64,000 nucleotides of DNA, from assembly GCA_030841035.1 (NCBI GenBank), contig JAVEDI010000063.1:20967-84966 (forward strand). Reading direction: 5' to 3'. Source of the DNA: Actinomycetota bacterium. GTDB lineage: Bacteria > Actinomycetota > Actinomycetes > JACCUZ01. The stretch's first letter is position 1; every line of letters starts with the position of its first letter. Both the position numbers and the translations under genes were made by a program. Below the pieces are notes generated by a model. That model was not told where the DNA came from. It saw only the letters and a list, made by a program, of their open reading frames with translations, and ran no database searches. This document shows, piece after piece, positions 46,084-54,918 of the stretch.

Positions 46084-47251
46084 GGCTGTCCTCCCCGAAC
46101 TCAGGCGCGTCCTCGATCTGCTCGATGCCGCCCAGCCCGAGGAACGTGTAGTGGGCCGGAGTGGCGCTCAGTAGCAGAGCGGGCTCGTCACCGGTGCTGA
46201 AATGCTGGTGATCGGTCATGGTCGGTACACAGATCATGTCCCCGGTCTTCCAGTCCCAGCGCTGACCATCGTGGACGTCGTACCCACGACCGCGAATCAC
46301 CAGCAGAAGCTCCTCGGCCACGTGCCGATGCCGTCCCGAACGACTGCCGGCCGGGATCTCCTGCATATAGATCCACTTCTGCTTGGAGGCCGTGACGGTC
46401 TCCGGATGCACGAACCACTTGATACGGCCCTGCCGCGTGATCTCCCAGGGACGCTCCTGGGAGCGGACCACATGATCGACGGTCCGGCAGAAATGGGCCT
46501 CGTCGTGCATGAGCTGCAGGTAGCGGTCGTACGTGTTCCTGACCTCGCCTACCCATGGCTCGGCCTCTCGGCGCGCGGCGAAGGTGGCCTCGCGCTTCGG
46601 CTCACTGCCCAGGAGCACGTCGAGGTCCTCCTTGATGCCGAGCACGCCCTTGAGGATGCGGTAGCCGATCAGCTTGCCGTCCTCGTAGAGCGGCTTCGTG
46701 CCCTGCGGGAACGACGGCTTCTCGTTGAGCTTGATCTGTTCCCGCCAGACGAGCCCCATGAGGTGGTGGACGCGTCCCGTCTCCGGGACGTAGATCAGGG
46801 CGTAGACGTCCTCATCACCCCCGTGCTGGTGTGCCGTGTAGGGAGGGACGATGAGGAGGTCATGCTCTTCGAAGTTGTAGAGCACCCCGTCGTTGCGCTC
46901 CCAGCCTCGTCCCTCCAGGCAGAACAAAGTGGGTGCACTGATGTGGCGGTGGATCCCTCGCACGGGGGCCTTCGGAGAGATGCCGGTGAAGTGACTTGTG
47001 AGCAGATAGTGCGGCGCTCGGGTCAGCATCTCGTAGGAGATGTGGTCACCGGCTTGATGGGGGCTGTCCATGCCCTGGACCGTGGGCTTCATCGGTAGCT
47101 GCTCGATCACGTGCGGCAGAGCCAGCGCTCTGGCGTTCTCCATGTTCTGGTAGACGAGGCGCTTGACCACGTCGGGATACTGCGAATGGTCCTGCTTCCA
47201 CGGCTGGAGGACGTCCAGCTCATCGGTCACCGTGCTCGACGATGGGTTCAC
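46076..47251 (-). CDS. Bicupin dioxygenase-like protein (cupin D)
   Basis: A 391-residue bicupin with complete ligands in both domains: HRH 101-103 with HQH 141-143, and HRH 308-310 with HQH 348-350. Bicupins of this layout include gentisate and 1-hydroxy-2-naphthoate dioxygenases. GTG 47251 is taken as start; GTG 47230 is an alternative. It follows the binding lipoprotein gene by 51 bp and overlaps cupin C. It probably performs Fe(II)-dependent ring cleavage; the substrate is unknown. Confidence 0.87.
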   Translation of the reverse strand: MNPSSSTVTDELDVLQPWKQDHSQYPDVVKRLVYQNMENARALALPHVIEQLPMKPTVQGMDSPHQAGDHISYEMLTRAPHYLLTSHFTGISPKAPVRGIHRHISAPTLFCLEGRGWERNDGVLYNFEEHDLLIVPPYTAHQHGGDEDVYALIYVPETGRVHHLMGLVWREQIKLNEKPSFPQGTKPLYEDGKLIGYRILKGVLGIKEDLDVLLGSEPKREATFAARREAEPWVGEVRNTYDRYLQLMHDEAHFCRTVDHVVRSQERPWEITRQGRIKWFVHPETVTASKQKWIYMQEIPAGSRSGRHRHVAEELLLVIRGRGYDVHDGQRWDWKTGDMICVPTMTDHQHFSTGDEPALLLSATPAHYTFLGLGGIEQIEDAPEFGEDSLV

Positions 47252-47302
47252 CCTCGAAATCCTCTTCTCGGTTGCTTCGAATGTCGACGGTCCGACCGGA
47301 AC

Positions 47303-48403
47303 TCACTTCTCCTTGACTTCGGCCGACGGGAAGCCCCAGACCTTGACGATGGCCGCCTCCCACGTGGCCTGATCCGCGAACTTGTCCCAGCTCATCACCG
47401 AGACCTCCTTGCCACTCGTCAGCTTGTTCAGGTTGGACCCGGGCGCGTAGATCGAGGACTGCTGCGGCTCGTCCTCGTCGAGGATGTGCTGGGCCTCGGC
47501 CGAGGCCGTGTACTCCATGAACAGCGCCGCCGAGGCCGGGTGGGCGGAACCCTTCCTGATGGCCTCGATCTGTGTCAGCCGGACTGGAATGGGCTCAAGC
47601 AGCCCGATCTTGATGTTGGGGGACTTGAGCGAGACTCGGTACGCGGAGTGGTAGTTGCTGAAGGCATGCAGATCGAACTCGCCGGCGGCGAGCTGGGTGA
47701 GCGAGTTGGTGTCGCCGCGGACCCAGATGGGCTTCTGGCTCTTCAGCGCCTTCGCATAGGAGAGCAGCTTGTCCTCTCCCCATGCCGCACCGAGACTGGC
47801 GAGGTTTGCGGGCTCGATGTCAATGAGGAACTTGCGGTTCTTGAACTGCGGCTTCAGGAAGTCGTCATAGCTCGTCGGTACCTTGTCCGCCGACAGGAGT
47901 TTCGGGTTGTACGAGAAACCACCTATTCCGGAACCGGCGGCCATCGTGCCGGGCTCGGCCGGGTTGATCATGTCCTTCGCGATCTCCAGGCTGCCGTTCT
48001 CGACCAGCTTGAGCAGGTTGAGCTTCTCGATGTAGGGCAGGTAGTCGGTGTAGCTCTCAGCGCTGAGATGCAGCACATCGATCTCGCTCTGGCCACCCTG
48101 GAGCTCGAGCAGGATCCGCTTGTCGTCGTCACCGGTCTGCTCGTTGATCGTCAGTTTGATGAATGGGTACTTCTTCTCGAAGCCTTGTTTCATAAGGGGG
48201 ATCGAGTCCTCGGTGAAGGACGTGGAGACGTTGAGTCTGCCTTCCTTCTTGGCGGCAGCAACCAGATCCGCGTGACTGGACGCCGACGTCACGGCGGAGA
48301 GACCGCTTGCGGTCTTCGTTGTGGAACCACCAGAACTACCCCCGCAACCAGCTACCACCAGCAGGCACGCCGCCGTGATGGCAGCGCCAACGGTTCTCTT
48401 CAA
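47303..48403 (-). CDS. ABC transporter substrate-binding lipoprotein (type 2, Fe/polyamine-like)
   Basis: A 366-residue extracellular binding protein. It has a signal peptide and lipobox (LLVVAGCGG), then AAKKEGRLNVSTSFTEDS, a start typical of FbpA/AfuA- and phosphonate-like binding proteins. TTG 48403 is the likely start because GAGGAG lies 7 bp upstream and no ATG or GTG fits. With the two-domain permease and the ATPase it forms an importer, presumably for the aromatic or metal-chelated substrate of the operon. Confidence 0.85.
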   Translation of the reverse strand: MKRTVGAAITAACLLVVAGCGGSSGGSTTKTASGLSAVTSASSHADLVAAAKKEGRLNVSTSFTEDSIPLMKQGFEKKYPFIKLTINEQTGDDDKRILLELQGGQSEIDVLHLSAESYTDYLPYIEKLNLLKLVENGSLEIAKDMINPAEPGTMAAGSGIGGFSYNPKLLSADKVPTSYDDFLKPQFKNRKFLIDIEPANLASLGAAWGEDKLLSYAKALKSQKPIWVRGDTNSLTQLAAGEFDLHAFSNYHSAYRVSLKSPNIKIGLLEPIPVRLTQIEAIRKGSAHPASAALFMEYTASAEAQHILDEDEPQQSSIYAPGSNLNKLTSGKEVSVMSWDKFADQATWEAAIVKVWGFPSAEVKEK

Positions 48404-48483
48404 GGCAACTCCTCGATCATGAGGCGCAGTCCGAAGCGGGCCGCGACAGGGGCGGGACAGGACTCGCAATGTGATCCGCGTGT

Positions 48484-50271
48484 TCACTCTTGGCCGCTGA
48501 ATCCGGAAGAAATGACGCGACGCGCAAAGATGGCAAGCAAGGCCAGCGCGGCGACCAGTGCGACGCCGAGCGCGGAGGCCAGCGAGAAGTCGGCCTTGCG
48601 TTGCCAGTAGAAGTACAGGGTGGTTGCGATGGTGCCGTTGCTCGGTGTCGCTAACAGCAGAGGCACGCTCAGGTTCTTGATGGAGTGGGCCGCGATCCAG
48701 ATCCATCCCGCGACGAACGCAGGCGACAGCAGTCGAAACGTGATCCGGAAGAGCACGCGTAACTTCCCGACCCCGCTGACGTAACCGGCTTCCTCGAGCT
48801 CGTTGCCGAGTTGAGTCATCGAAGAGTTGGCCGTTCGTGTCGCGAAAGCCATGAACCTCGTCATGAGGGCGAGGACCATGATCGCGATAGTTCCGTAGAT
48901 CTGTGTCCACCTGGTCCACGGGTTGAGGTAGAAGGAGATCAGGGCGACGCCGATCGCGACAGACGGAATCGCGTGCGGAAGAAAGGAGATGGCGTCCAGG
49001 GCGAGACCTCCCCGGACCCGCTGCCGCACCACGAGCCACGCGACCAGGAACGCGAGGATCATCGTCGCGAAGGCCGTGAACACCGCGAGCTTGACCGTGT
49101 TCCAGATCGAGCTGACGATCTGGGGAGCGTGCAGGAGCTCGTGGTAGTTACTGAAGGTGAGGCGATGCAACGCGTCGACCGACGGGGGCTCATAGGACGG
49201 GAGCAGGGACGCCCAGACAAGGATCCCCAGCGGCAACGCGATCGTGGCGAGGAAGTACGTCAGGAAGACGCCGAGCGCCGCGAACCGCCACCTGCCCAGC
49301 CTCATGCGTCGCGGTCGGTAGCCCTTGCCGGTGATCATGGCGAAGTTGCCAGCCTTGCGGATGACGACGCGGTAGTAGACCACAACCATCGCGAGGGTGA
49401 TCACCAGGAAGATCGTCGTGTAGGCCGACGACAGTCCCCACGCCGAGTTCTGCGAAGCGGTGAACCAGATGAGCGTGGGTAACAAGAAGACACCGGCCGG
49501 AACGCCGAGCAGCAGTGGGGTGTCGAGGTCGTCGAGGTTGCCCATCAGCGCGTACGTTCCGGCCGCGAGAAGAGCGGGTGTGACGAGGGGAAGCGTCACC
49601 TTGCGGAAGACCCGGGAGTTGCGGATCCCCGAGATGCTTGCGGCCTCCTCGAGGGCAGGGTCCATGACCCGGAAGGCCGCCACCATCATGAGGAACAGGG
49701 TGGAGCTGCCGCGCAGGGACTCGACCAGGATCATCCCGTGCAGGCTGTAGATGTTGAACGGGCCTTCGGTCAGATGGGCGCCGAAGACGTCCAGGAGATT
49801 GCGGATCATGATGTTGATCACGCCGATGCGCTTGCTGAGCATGAGGATCCAGGCCATCGACGACAACATGCCCGGCATCGCGATCGGTAAGATCATGAGC
49901 ACCCACGCGACGTTGCGGAACGGCATGTCGGTTCGTTCCAGCAGCCAGGCGAACAGCGTGGCGAGCGTGAGCGAGACCACGGACACGGCGACCGCGTAGA
50001 TGACGGTGTTGAGCAAGGCCGGGCCGGTCTGCGGGTTGCCGTAGGCATCGCGGTAGTTCTGCAGCGTCAGGCTCCCCGGTGCCGCGGGGGTTCCGTCACG
50101 GAAGCTGAAGTTGATGACCGACAGGATCGGCACGCCGACTACCCAGAGCAGGGCCAGCGAGATGACCGCGGCCAGGTAGTGGTCCTTGATCCAGTTCCAG
50201 CCCCGCAGCACGCCTTCGCCGGCCGGCCGGACGGAGGGGGCACCACGGAGCAGCTGCCCGGTCGCAGTCAC
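48484..50271 (-). CDS. ABC transporter permease with two fused permease domains (FbpB/ThiP type)
   Basis: A roughly 595-residue membrane protein with two permease domains. Each has an EAA loop: EEAASISGIRNSRVFRKVTLP and EEAGYVSGVGKLRVLFRITF. About 12 hydrophobic segments are visible. The start is uncertain: GTG 50271 or GTG 50211. It is the first gene of the long operon read from the promoter at 50.43 kb. FbpB/ThiP-like fused permeases import iron, thiamine or 2-aminoethylphosphonate; here an organic acid is equally possible. Confidence 0.88.
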   Translation of the reverse strand: MTATGQLLRGAPSVRPAGEGVLRGWNWIKDHYLAAVISLALLWVVGVPILSVINFSFRDGTPAAPGSLTLQNYRDAYGNPQTGPALLNTVIYAVAVSVVSLTLATLFAWLLERTDMPFRNVAWVLMILPIAMPGMLSSMAWILMLSKRIGVINIMIRNLLDVFGAHLTEGPFNIYSLHGMILVESLRGSSTLFLMMVAAFRVMDPALEEAASISGIRNSRVFRKVTLPLVTPALLAAGTYALMGNLDDLDTPLLLGVPAGVFLLPTLIWFTASQNSAWGLSSAYTTIFLVITLAMVVVYYRVVIRKAGNFAMITGKGYRPRRMRLGRWRFAALGVFLTYFLATIALPLGILVWASLLPSYEPPSVDALHRLTFSNYHELLHAPQIVSSIWNTVKLAVFTAFATMILAFLVAWLVVRQRVRGGLALDAISFLPHAIPSVAIGVALISFYLNPWTRWTQIYGTIAIMVLALMTRFMAFATRTANSSMTQLGNELEEAGYVSGVGKLRVLFRITFRLLSPAFVAGWIWIAAHSIKNLSVPLLLATPSNGTIATTLYFYWQRKADFSLASALGVALVAALALLAIFARRVISSGFSGQE

Positions 50272-50737
50272 GCGGTGGCCTGGGCCGGCATCATCATGCC
50301 CCACCGGAACACAGCAGGCCCCGCCGCGGGGCGGTTCCGCAGGCCGTAGCGCGGATCCAGACGGGGCAGGCACATCGCTGAACTCCCGATTCTGGCCTCG
50401 CGGTGACGAGGCCGTGTGTGTGGTATATCGTGCATTCGATAGACTGTCAATGAATCCGGCATGTCTGGCCGGTGGCTTACGCGGGTACGGCCAGCGCAGC
50501 GTCGCTCTGATCCGCGTTGCGATCCGGCGGCGGCGCAGTTCAGGAGGACATGACCGTGACCCGGTGTGCCGTGCGTTCCGTCGGCGGTCGGCCTCCTCGC
50601 GCCGACGAGGTCCGCTCGACTCATGCCTGGGCGGCGACGTGCCCCCTCGGCGCAGGAGCGTGCCGCCCTGAGTCCGCCACGCAGGCGGACCGTCCTTGCG
50701 GTGTCCCCGCCGCCGTGAAGACAGGCTGACTCATCCT
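50272..50737. other. Divergent intergenic region between the long cupin operon and the MFS gene
   Basis: This 466-bp gap contains a near-consensus leftward promoter (50422-50450), a palindrome inside its spacer, and a nested hairpin in the presumed leader (outer arms CGGAAC 50305-50310 and GTTCCG 50334-50339; inner arms GCCCCG and CGGGGC 50318-50332). Open frames in it lack homology and ribosome sites. I see no gene or RNA in 50451-50737. Confidence 0.65.
50422..50450 (-). promoter_or_regulatory. Promoter with operator-like palindrome in its spacer (long cupin operon)
   Basis: On the minus strand a perfect -35 TTGACA (50450-50445) is followed by a 17-bp spacer and -10 TATACC (50427-50422). 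The palindrome TATCG-N6-CGATA (50426-50441) fills the spacer, a place where a bound repressor would block polymerase. The TATCG and GTCTAT blocks recur at the GntR gene promoter near 53.63 kb. Confidence 0.65.
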
Positions 50738-52054
50738 GTGATCCGTGCCTGGGCTACCGGCGTACGCCGAACGTTCCGCGCTCTGAGCATTCCCAACTAC
50801 CGGCTGTTCTTCGCGGGTCAGTTCGTCTCCGTCACGGGCACCTGGATGCAGCGTGTGGCCCAGGACTGGCTGATCCTGGAGATCGGCGGCGGTCCGCTGC
50901 AGCTCTCGATCGGCGTCGCGCTCCAGTCCGCGCCCATGCTGGTCATCGGCATCTGGGGCGGGCTCTTTGTCGATCGCGTCAAGAACGTGCGGTGGCTGCT
51001 GCTCTCGACGCAACTGTGCCTGGCCATGTTGGCACTGATGCTCGGCACTTTGACGGTCACCGGCCACGTGACGCTCTGGGCCATCTATGTCACGGCGTTC
51101 GTCATGGGCTGCGTGGGAGTGATAGACACACCGGCGCGGCAGTCCTTCGTCCTCGACATGGTCGGCGCAGACGACGCCGCCAACGCCGTCTCGCTCAACA
51201 GCTCGATCAACAACTCCGCCCGGCTGATCGGACCCGCTGTCGCCGGCGTCATCATCGGGGTCGCTGGCTCGGGAGTTGCGTATCTCCTCAACTCCGCGAC
51301 GTTCCTGGCCATCATCGCGGCACTGGTGTTGATGAAACGGGATCTGCTCTCAGCTCGTGCTCCGCAGGCGCCGGGCCGAGGTCAGGTCCTGGGCGGCTTT
51401 CGCTACGTCTGGCGAACACCCAACATCCGCACGGCGCTGACGGCAACCCTGCTGGTCTCCATGTGGTCGCAGAACTTCCGCATCACCCTTCCTCTGATGG
51501 CGGCCGACGTGTTTCACGGAGGGCCCAGCGCCTATGGCTGGCTGATGTCCTTCCTTGGCATCGGAGCGCTGGGTGGCGCGCTCATCTGCGCGTACCTGGC
51601 TAGCCCCTCGCTACGGATGATCTCGGTCGAGCTGGCTGGTTTCGGGCTGCTCATGCTTGCGGCAAGCCTGGCGCCGTCGTACGTCTTGATGCTGATTCTC
51701 TTGATCGGCGTCGGTGCCGGCAACACGTCCTTCAACACCACGTCCAACGCACTGGTCCTGCTCACAGCAGCGCCGCACACGCGAGGCCGCGTGCTCTCGA
51801 TCCGAGCGTTGCTGTCGCAGGGGTCGACGCCGGTGGGGAGCCTGGCCATCGGGTGGGTGTGCGAAGCGGCCGGCCCGCGCGCGGGCCTCGCCGTCGGAGG
51901 CATCGTCTCTGTGATCGCGAGCGTCATCACCGGCCGCGCCATCCGACGGCGACGCCGCGACGAGACCGCCGACGGCAGCGCCGGGACGATCTTCGACTCT
52001 GCGGTCAGCCCGCAGGGGACCAAGACGGTCGAAGGTCAAAGTCCCACCACCTAG
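50738..52054 (+). CDS. MFS exporter (MFS_3/enterobactin-exporter-like)
   Basis: A 438-residue MFS protein from GTG 50738; a TTG at 50696 is also in frame. It has twelve hydrophobic segments. FRALSIPNYRLFFAGQFVSVTGTWMQ and QDWLILEI are typical of the DHA3/MFS_3 exporter group. The segment NSSINNSARLIGPAVAGV is another hallmark. It is divergent from the cupin operon and followed after 19 bp by a methyltransferase gene. Probably a drug or metabolite exporter. Confidence 0.88.
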   Translation: MIRAWATGVRRTFRALSIPNYRLFFAGQFVSVTGTWMQRVAQDWLILEIGGGPLQLSIGVALQSAPMLVIGIWGGLFVDRVKNVRWLLLSTQLCLAMLALMLGTLTVTGHVTLWAIYVTAFVMGCVGVIDTPARQSFVLDMVGADDAANAVSLNSSINNSARLIGPAVAGVIIGVAGSGVAYLLNSATFLAIIAALVLMKRDLLSARAPQAPGRGQVLGGFRYVWRTPNIRTALTATLLVSMWSQNFRITLPLMAADVFHGGPSAYGWLMSFLGIGALGGALICAYLASPSLRMISVELAGFGLLMLAASLAPSYVLMLILLIGVGAGNTSFNTTSNALVLLTAAPHTRGRVLSIRALLSQGSTPVGSLAIGWVCEAAGPRAGLAVGGIVSVIASVITGRAIRRRRRDETADGSAGTIFDSAVSPQGTKTVEGQSPTT

Positions 52055-52073
52055 TTGATCGAAGGAGACATCG

Positions 52074-52793
52074 ATGCATGAGAGGCAGACTGCGGGCCCG
52101 ACGGTGCCGGAACCAGCGGATCCTGGGAAGAACTGGCAGGACCACGATTATGTGGCGACGTGGATGGATCGCGACCAGCACAAGGCGCTGCTCGACTTCC
52201 CTCGGGCCCTCACCGCCGCGATCCTCGCCGACGACGAGGTCGACCCGAGACTGATCGTGGACATCGCCTCCGGGCCGGGTGACTACCTCGCTGTGATGCT
52301 GATGCAGTTCCCCCACGCGCGAGGGCTGTGGGCGGACTCCTCCCCTGCGATGCTCGACGTCGCCAGGGAGAAGCTCGCGCACTTCGCCGACCGCATCGAC
52401 TTCCAGCTCGTCGACATGAAGTCGCTCGGCGAGCTGGACGTGCCGTCGTCGACTGATGTCGTCGTCACGTCCCGGGCCGCACACCATCTCAGCAACGAGG
52501 AGTTACTGACGTTCTACGCCTCATGTCTGGGCCTGCTCAGGCCCGGGGGGTGGATGGCGAATCTCGATCACACGCAGCCGCCAGGCACCTGGAAAGAGCG
52601 CTACAAGCGCGTGCGGCGACGCGATCAGGCACCGCGGCAGGGACCGGAACTACCCAGCCACACGCATGACCAGGCTCCGCCAACCGTGGCAGAGCATCTC
52701 GAGGGCATGACTGCAGCGGGATTCTGCGACGTAGAGCTCGTGTGGAAGACCTATCACACCGGGTTGTTCATGGGCCGCCGGGAGCCTTCGTGA
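52074..52793 (+). CDS. SAM-dependent methyltransferase (class I)
   Basis: A 239-residue class I methyltransferase. Motif I DIASGPGDYLAV near residues 62-73 binds SAM, followed by ADSSPAMLDVAREKL and the VVTSRAAHHLSNEELLTF motif II/III region. A GAAGGAG ribosome site precedes ATG 52074. It probably shares a transcript with the MFS exporter, 19 bp upstream. The methylated substrate is unknown. Confidence 0.85.
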   Translation: MHERQTAGPTVPEPADPGKNWQDHDYVATWMDRDQHKALLDFPRALTAAILADDEVDPRLIVDIASGPGDYLAVMLMQFPHARGLWADSSPAMLDVAREKLAHFADRIDFQLVDMKSLGELDVPSSTDVVVTSRAAHHLSNEELLTFYASCLGLLRPGGWMANLDHTQPPGTWKERYKRVRRRDQAPRQGPELPSHTHDQAPPTVAEHLEGMTAAGFCDVELVWKTYHTGLFMGRREPS

Positions 52794-52883
52794 GTTCGCG
52801 CCCTTCTGTACCCGGCGCCGAGGTCGGCCCCCGAGACCGGACAGGCTAGGAGCCCCCTGCCGGAGCGGCTCTCCCGTGACGGT

Positions 52884-53585
52884 TCAGCGCGCCGGCGCGG
52901 TCGCCGCCGAGATCCGGTCGCCTGCGGTTCTTCGGGCCTGGGCCGACGTGTACTCCTCGGCCAACTCCGCCAGGTTGGCGTAGGAACGCTGCACGTGCGC
53001 GGCGACGAGCCCTCGCATCTGCTCGGCATTGCGCGACTCCATCGCCTCGACCATCTTGTGGTGCTCCACCTCATCGAGATCGAGGCTGTGTTCCGACGCC
53101 AGCAGCAGGAAGCGGTAGCGGTCGCAGCGGTTCCACAGCGAATCGAGGACCTGCACCAGCACCGGGTTCGCGCAGGCCTGGTAGATGCTCCGATGGAACT
53201 GCCGGTTCGCAGCGACCTGCTCGGCCGCCGTATCCACCCGTCGCTCGATGATGCCGCGGATGGCCCCAACCTGCGCGGGCGTGGCCTCCACCGCAGCGAG
53301 TGACGCCGCGAGCGGATCGAGCTCGAGTCGCACGGCGAACAGGTTGTGCAGCTCACTGGTCGAGAGCTCCGCGACGCGAGGGCCATGATGAGCCTTCACC
53401 ACCACCAGCTGTTCTGACTCGAGTCGTCGCAAGGCTTCACGGACCGGTGTCGTCGAGATCCCGTAGTCCTGGGCAATCGTCGATTGCTCGAGGCTCGTGC
53501 CGGGAGCCATGGAGCCGTCCAGGATCCGGGCCCGGAGCTCGGCGTACGCCGCCTCCGCCTTAGTGGTCGTCGTGATCTGGCGCAT
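52884..53585 (-). CDS. GntR-family regulator with FCD domain
   Basis: A 233-residue FadR-subfamily regulator. The winged helix spans about residues 10-70 (AYAELRARILDGSMAPGTSLEQ; ISTTPVREALRRLESEQLV). The all-helical FCD ligand domain carries the metal-binding histidine pattern (EVEHHKMVEAM; MRGLVAAHVQRS). ATG 53585 is chosen over the upstream in-frame ATG because it starts the conserved region. FCD regulators usually control organic-acid or aromatic catabolism, so it is the best candidate regulator of the cupin operon. Confidence 0.9.
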   Translation of the reverse strand: MRQITTTTKAEAAYAELRARILDGSMAPGTSLEQSTIAQDYGISTTPVREALRRLESEQLVVVKAHHGPRVAELSTSELHNLFAVRLELDPLAASLAAVEATPAQVGAIRGIIERRVDTAAEQVAANRQFHRSIYQACANPVLVQVLDSLWNRCDRYRFLLLASEHSLDLDEVEHHKMVEAMESRNAEQMRGLVAAHVQRSYANLAELAEEYTSAQARRTAGDRISAATAPAR

Positions 53586-53623
53586 GTGGCCCCTCGCTTC
53601 GCCTTCCCCGCAGCAGGGATCAA

Positions 53624-53643
53624 GTATAGAGTATAGACGATAC
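53624..53643. promoter_or_regulatory. Tandem GTATAGA repeats and GTAT-N5-ATAC palindrome upstream of the GntR gene
   Basis: GTATAGA occurs twice in tandem (53624-53630, 53631-53637), and GTAT-AGACG-ATAC covers 53631-53643. On the minus strand this gives two TATACT -10-like hexamers. Parts of the sequence recur in the operator of the cupin operon, which suggests autoregulation by the FCD protein. Confidence 0.45.
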
Positions 53644-53680
53644 GGGCGAGCCACTGGATCGATGCCGGAAACGTCTCAGG

Positions 53681-54406
53681 TCACGGTGCGCGCCACCAGT
53701 GGATCGGGCCGGCCTTGATCGGTGGCGGCGCATCCGAGAGAGGCAGACCAGTCCCCACGGGGCCCGTCCCGGCCCTCGACCGGCCGGTCGTCGCCGGTGG
53801 GCGGCGGCTACGGTCGTAGCCGGCTCGGCGGTGGGGGTCGCGCAGGACGGCGTACGCGTTGAGGACCCCCTCCAGGTCACTCCCCCCCGCGTCCTCGGCA
53901 GTGTCGTCGGCAGCGCGCTCGCTGCGCGTGTCGGGGTGGTGTCGGCGTACCAGCTGTCGATAGGCGTGAGCGATCTCTGCCTGGGTGGCGTCCGGCGCGA
54001 CGCCGAGAGCCGCATAGGGGTCGGAGGGTTGCACGGTTGGCCACCGCCTTGGTGCCGGGGCCGCGGGCCCGGCGCTGAGGGCAGCACCGGGCCTGCGGCC
54101 AGAGGGGTTTGGCGTCGTCGGGTCCCACGGTGGTGACCGCTGCCGAGCCCACCGGGCGGCACGGCGGCAGGGGGCGGATGGCTGGATGCCGCGCGCGCGA
54201 GCCCGTGGGGGCATCGGCCCGTGGCCAGGTCGCACGGGCTGTGTCCCCACGACGGCCCGACACCGAGGCGGTTGGGGCCAGGCGGCCGCGACGATGGCCT
54301 CGAACTCGGCCCGGACCAGCTCCGGGTCGGCGCACAGCACCTCGACGAACTCCTCCGGCGCCACGAGCTCGGTTGCGCCGCTTCCTGAGGGACGAGATGC
54401 AGACAT
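53681..54406 (-). CDS. DnaJ (J-domain) containing protein
   Basis: A 241-residue protein whose J domain lies around residues 127-200 (DPYAALGVAPDATQAEIAHAYRQL, then HHPDTR). The essential HPD tripeptide is present. The flanks are Pro/Arg/Ala-rich and probably disordered. There is no Gly/Phe or zinc-finger region, so it is a J-domain-only cochaperone. It follows Hsp20 by 18 bp and is probably co-transcribed. Confidence 0.8.
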   Translation of the reverse strand: MSASRPSGSGATELVAPEEFVEVLCADPELVRAEFEAIVAAAWPQPPRCRAVVGTQPVRPGHGPMPPRARARGIQPSAPCRRAARWARQRSPPWDPTTPNPSGRRPGAALSAGPAAPAPRRWPTVQPSDPYAALGVAPDATQAEIAHAYRQLVRRHHPDTRSERAADDTAEDAGGSDLEGVLNAYAVLRDPHRRAGYDRSRRPPATTGRSRAGTGPVGTGLPLSDAPPPIKAGPIHWWRAP

Positions 54407-54424
54407 GGCCGGTCCCGTGCCCGA

Positions 54425-54844
54425 TCAGGCGCTGATCGCCTGCTGGCTGTCGTCCGTACTGATGGTGATCTTGCGCGGCTTGGCCTGCTCGGCGACCGGG
54501 ATCCGCAATGTCAGCACTCCGGCGTTGTAGCTGGCCCCGACACTTTCGGTATCGAGGTTGTCGCCCAGGATGAGCTGGCGGCTGAAGACCCCCCGCGGGC
54601 GCTCGGCCGCCACCAGCTCGCGCTCGCCGTTGAGGGACGGCCGTTCGGCCTTGACGGTGAGGACGTGCCGCTCGACGTCGATGTCGACCTTGTCCGGGTC
54701 GATACCCGGCAGGTCGAACTCCACGACGAACTCGTCGCCCTCGCGCCAGGCGTCCATCGTCATGATCGAAGGACGGCTCTGGGTGCCCCAGACCTGCTGG
54801 GCGAGACGGTCCATCTCGCGGAACGGGTCGGTGCGCATCAGCAT
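54425..54844 (-). CDS. Small heat-shock protein, Hsp20/alpha-crystallin family
   Basis: A 139-residue Hsp20. The alpha-crystallin domain spans about residues 35-125 ([38 protein letters not shown]). An ATG at 54844 is chosen because AGGAGGTGG is 8 bp upstream; the GTG further out lies in that ribosome site. It is divergent from the HspR-like MerR gene across a palindromic operator and is probably heat-inducible. An ATP-independent holdase. Confidence 0.93.
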   Translation of the reverse strand: MLMRTDPFREMDRLAQQVWGTQSRPSIMTMDAWREGDEFVVEFDLPGIDPDKVDIDVERHVLTVKAERPSLNGERELVAAERPRGVFSRQLILGDNLDTESVGASYNAGVLTLRIPVAEQAKPRKITISTDDSQQAISA

Positions 54845-54918
54845 CTCTCCCACCTCCTGTCATCAGATCCTGATGCCTTGCGGCCACGGGATCGCAGGGA
54901 TGCAGATCTCTCGTGATC

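Noticed and set aside
50272..50671. Open frames in the gap before the MFS gene
   Set aside because: No start with ribosome site and no family pattern; the region is better explained as promoter and leader DNA.
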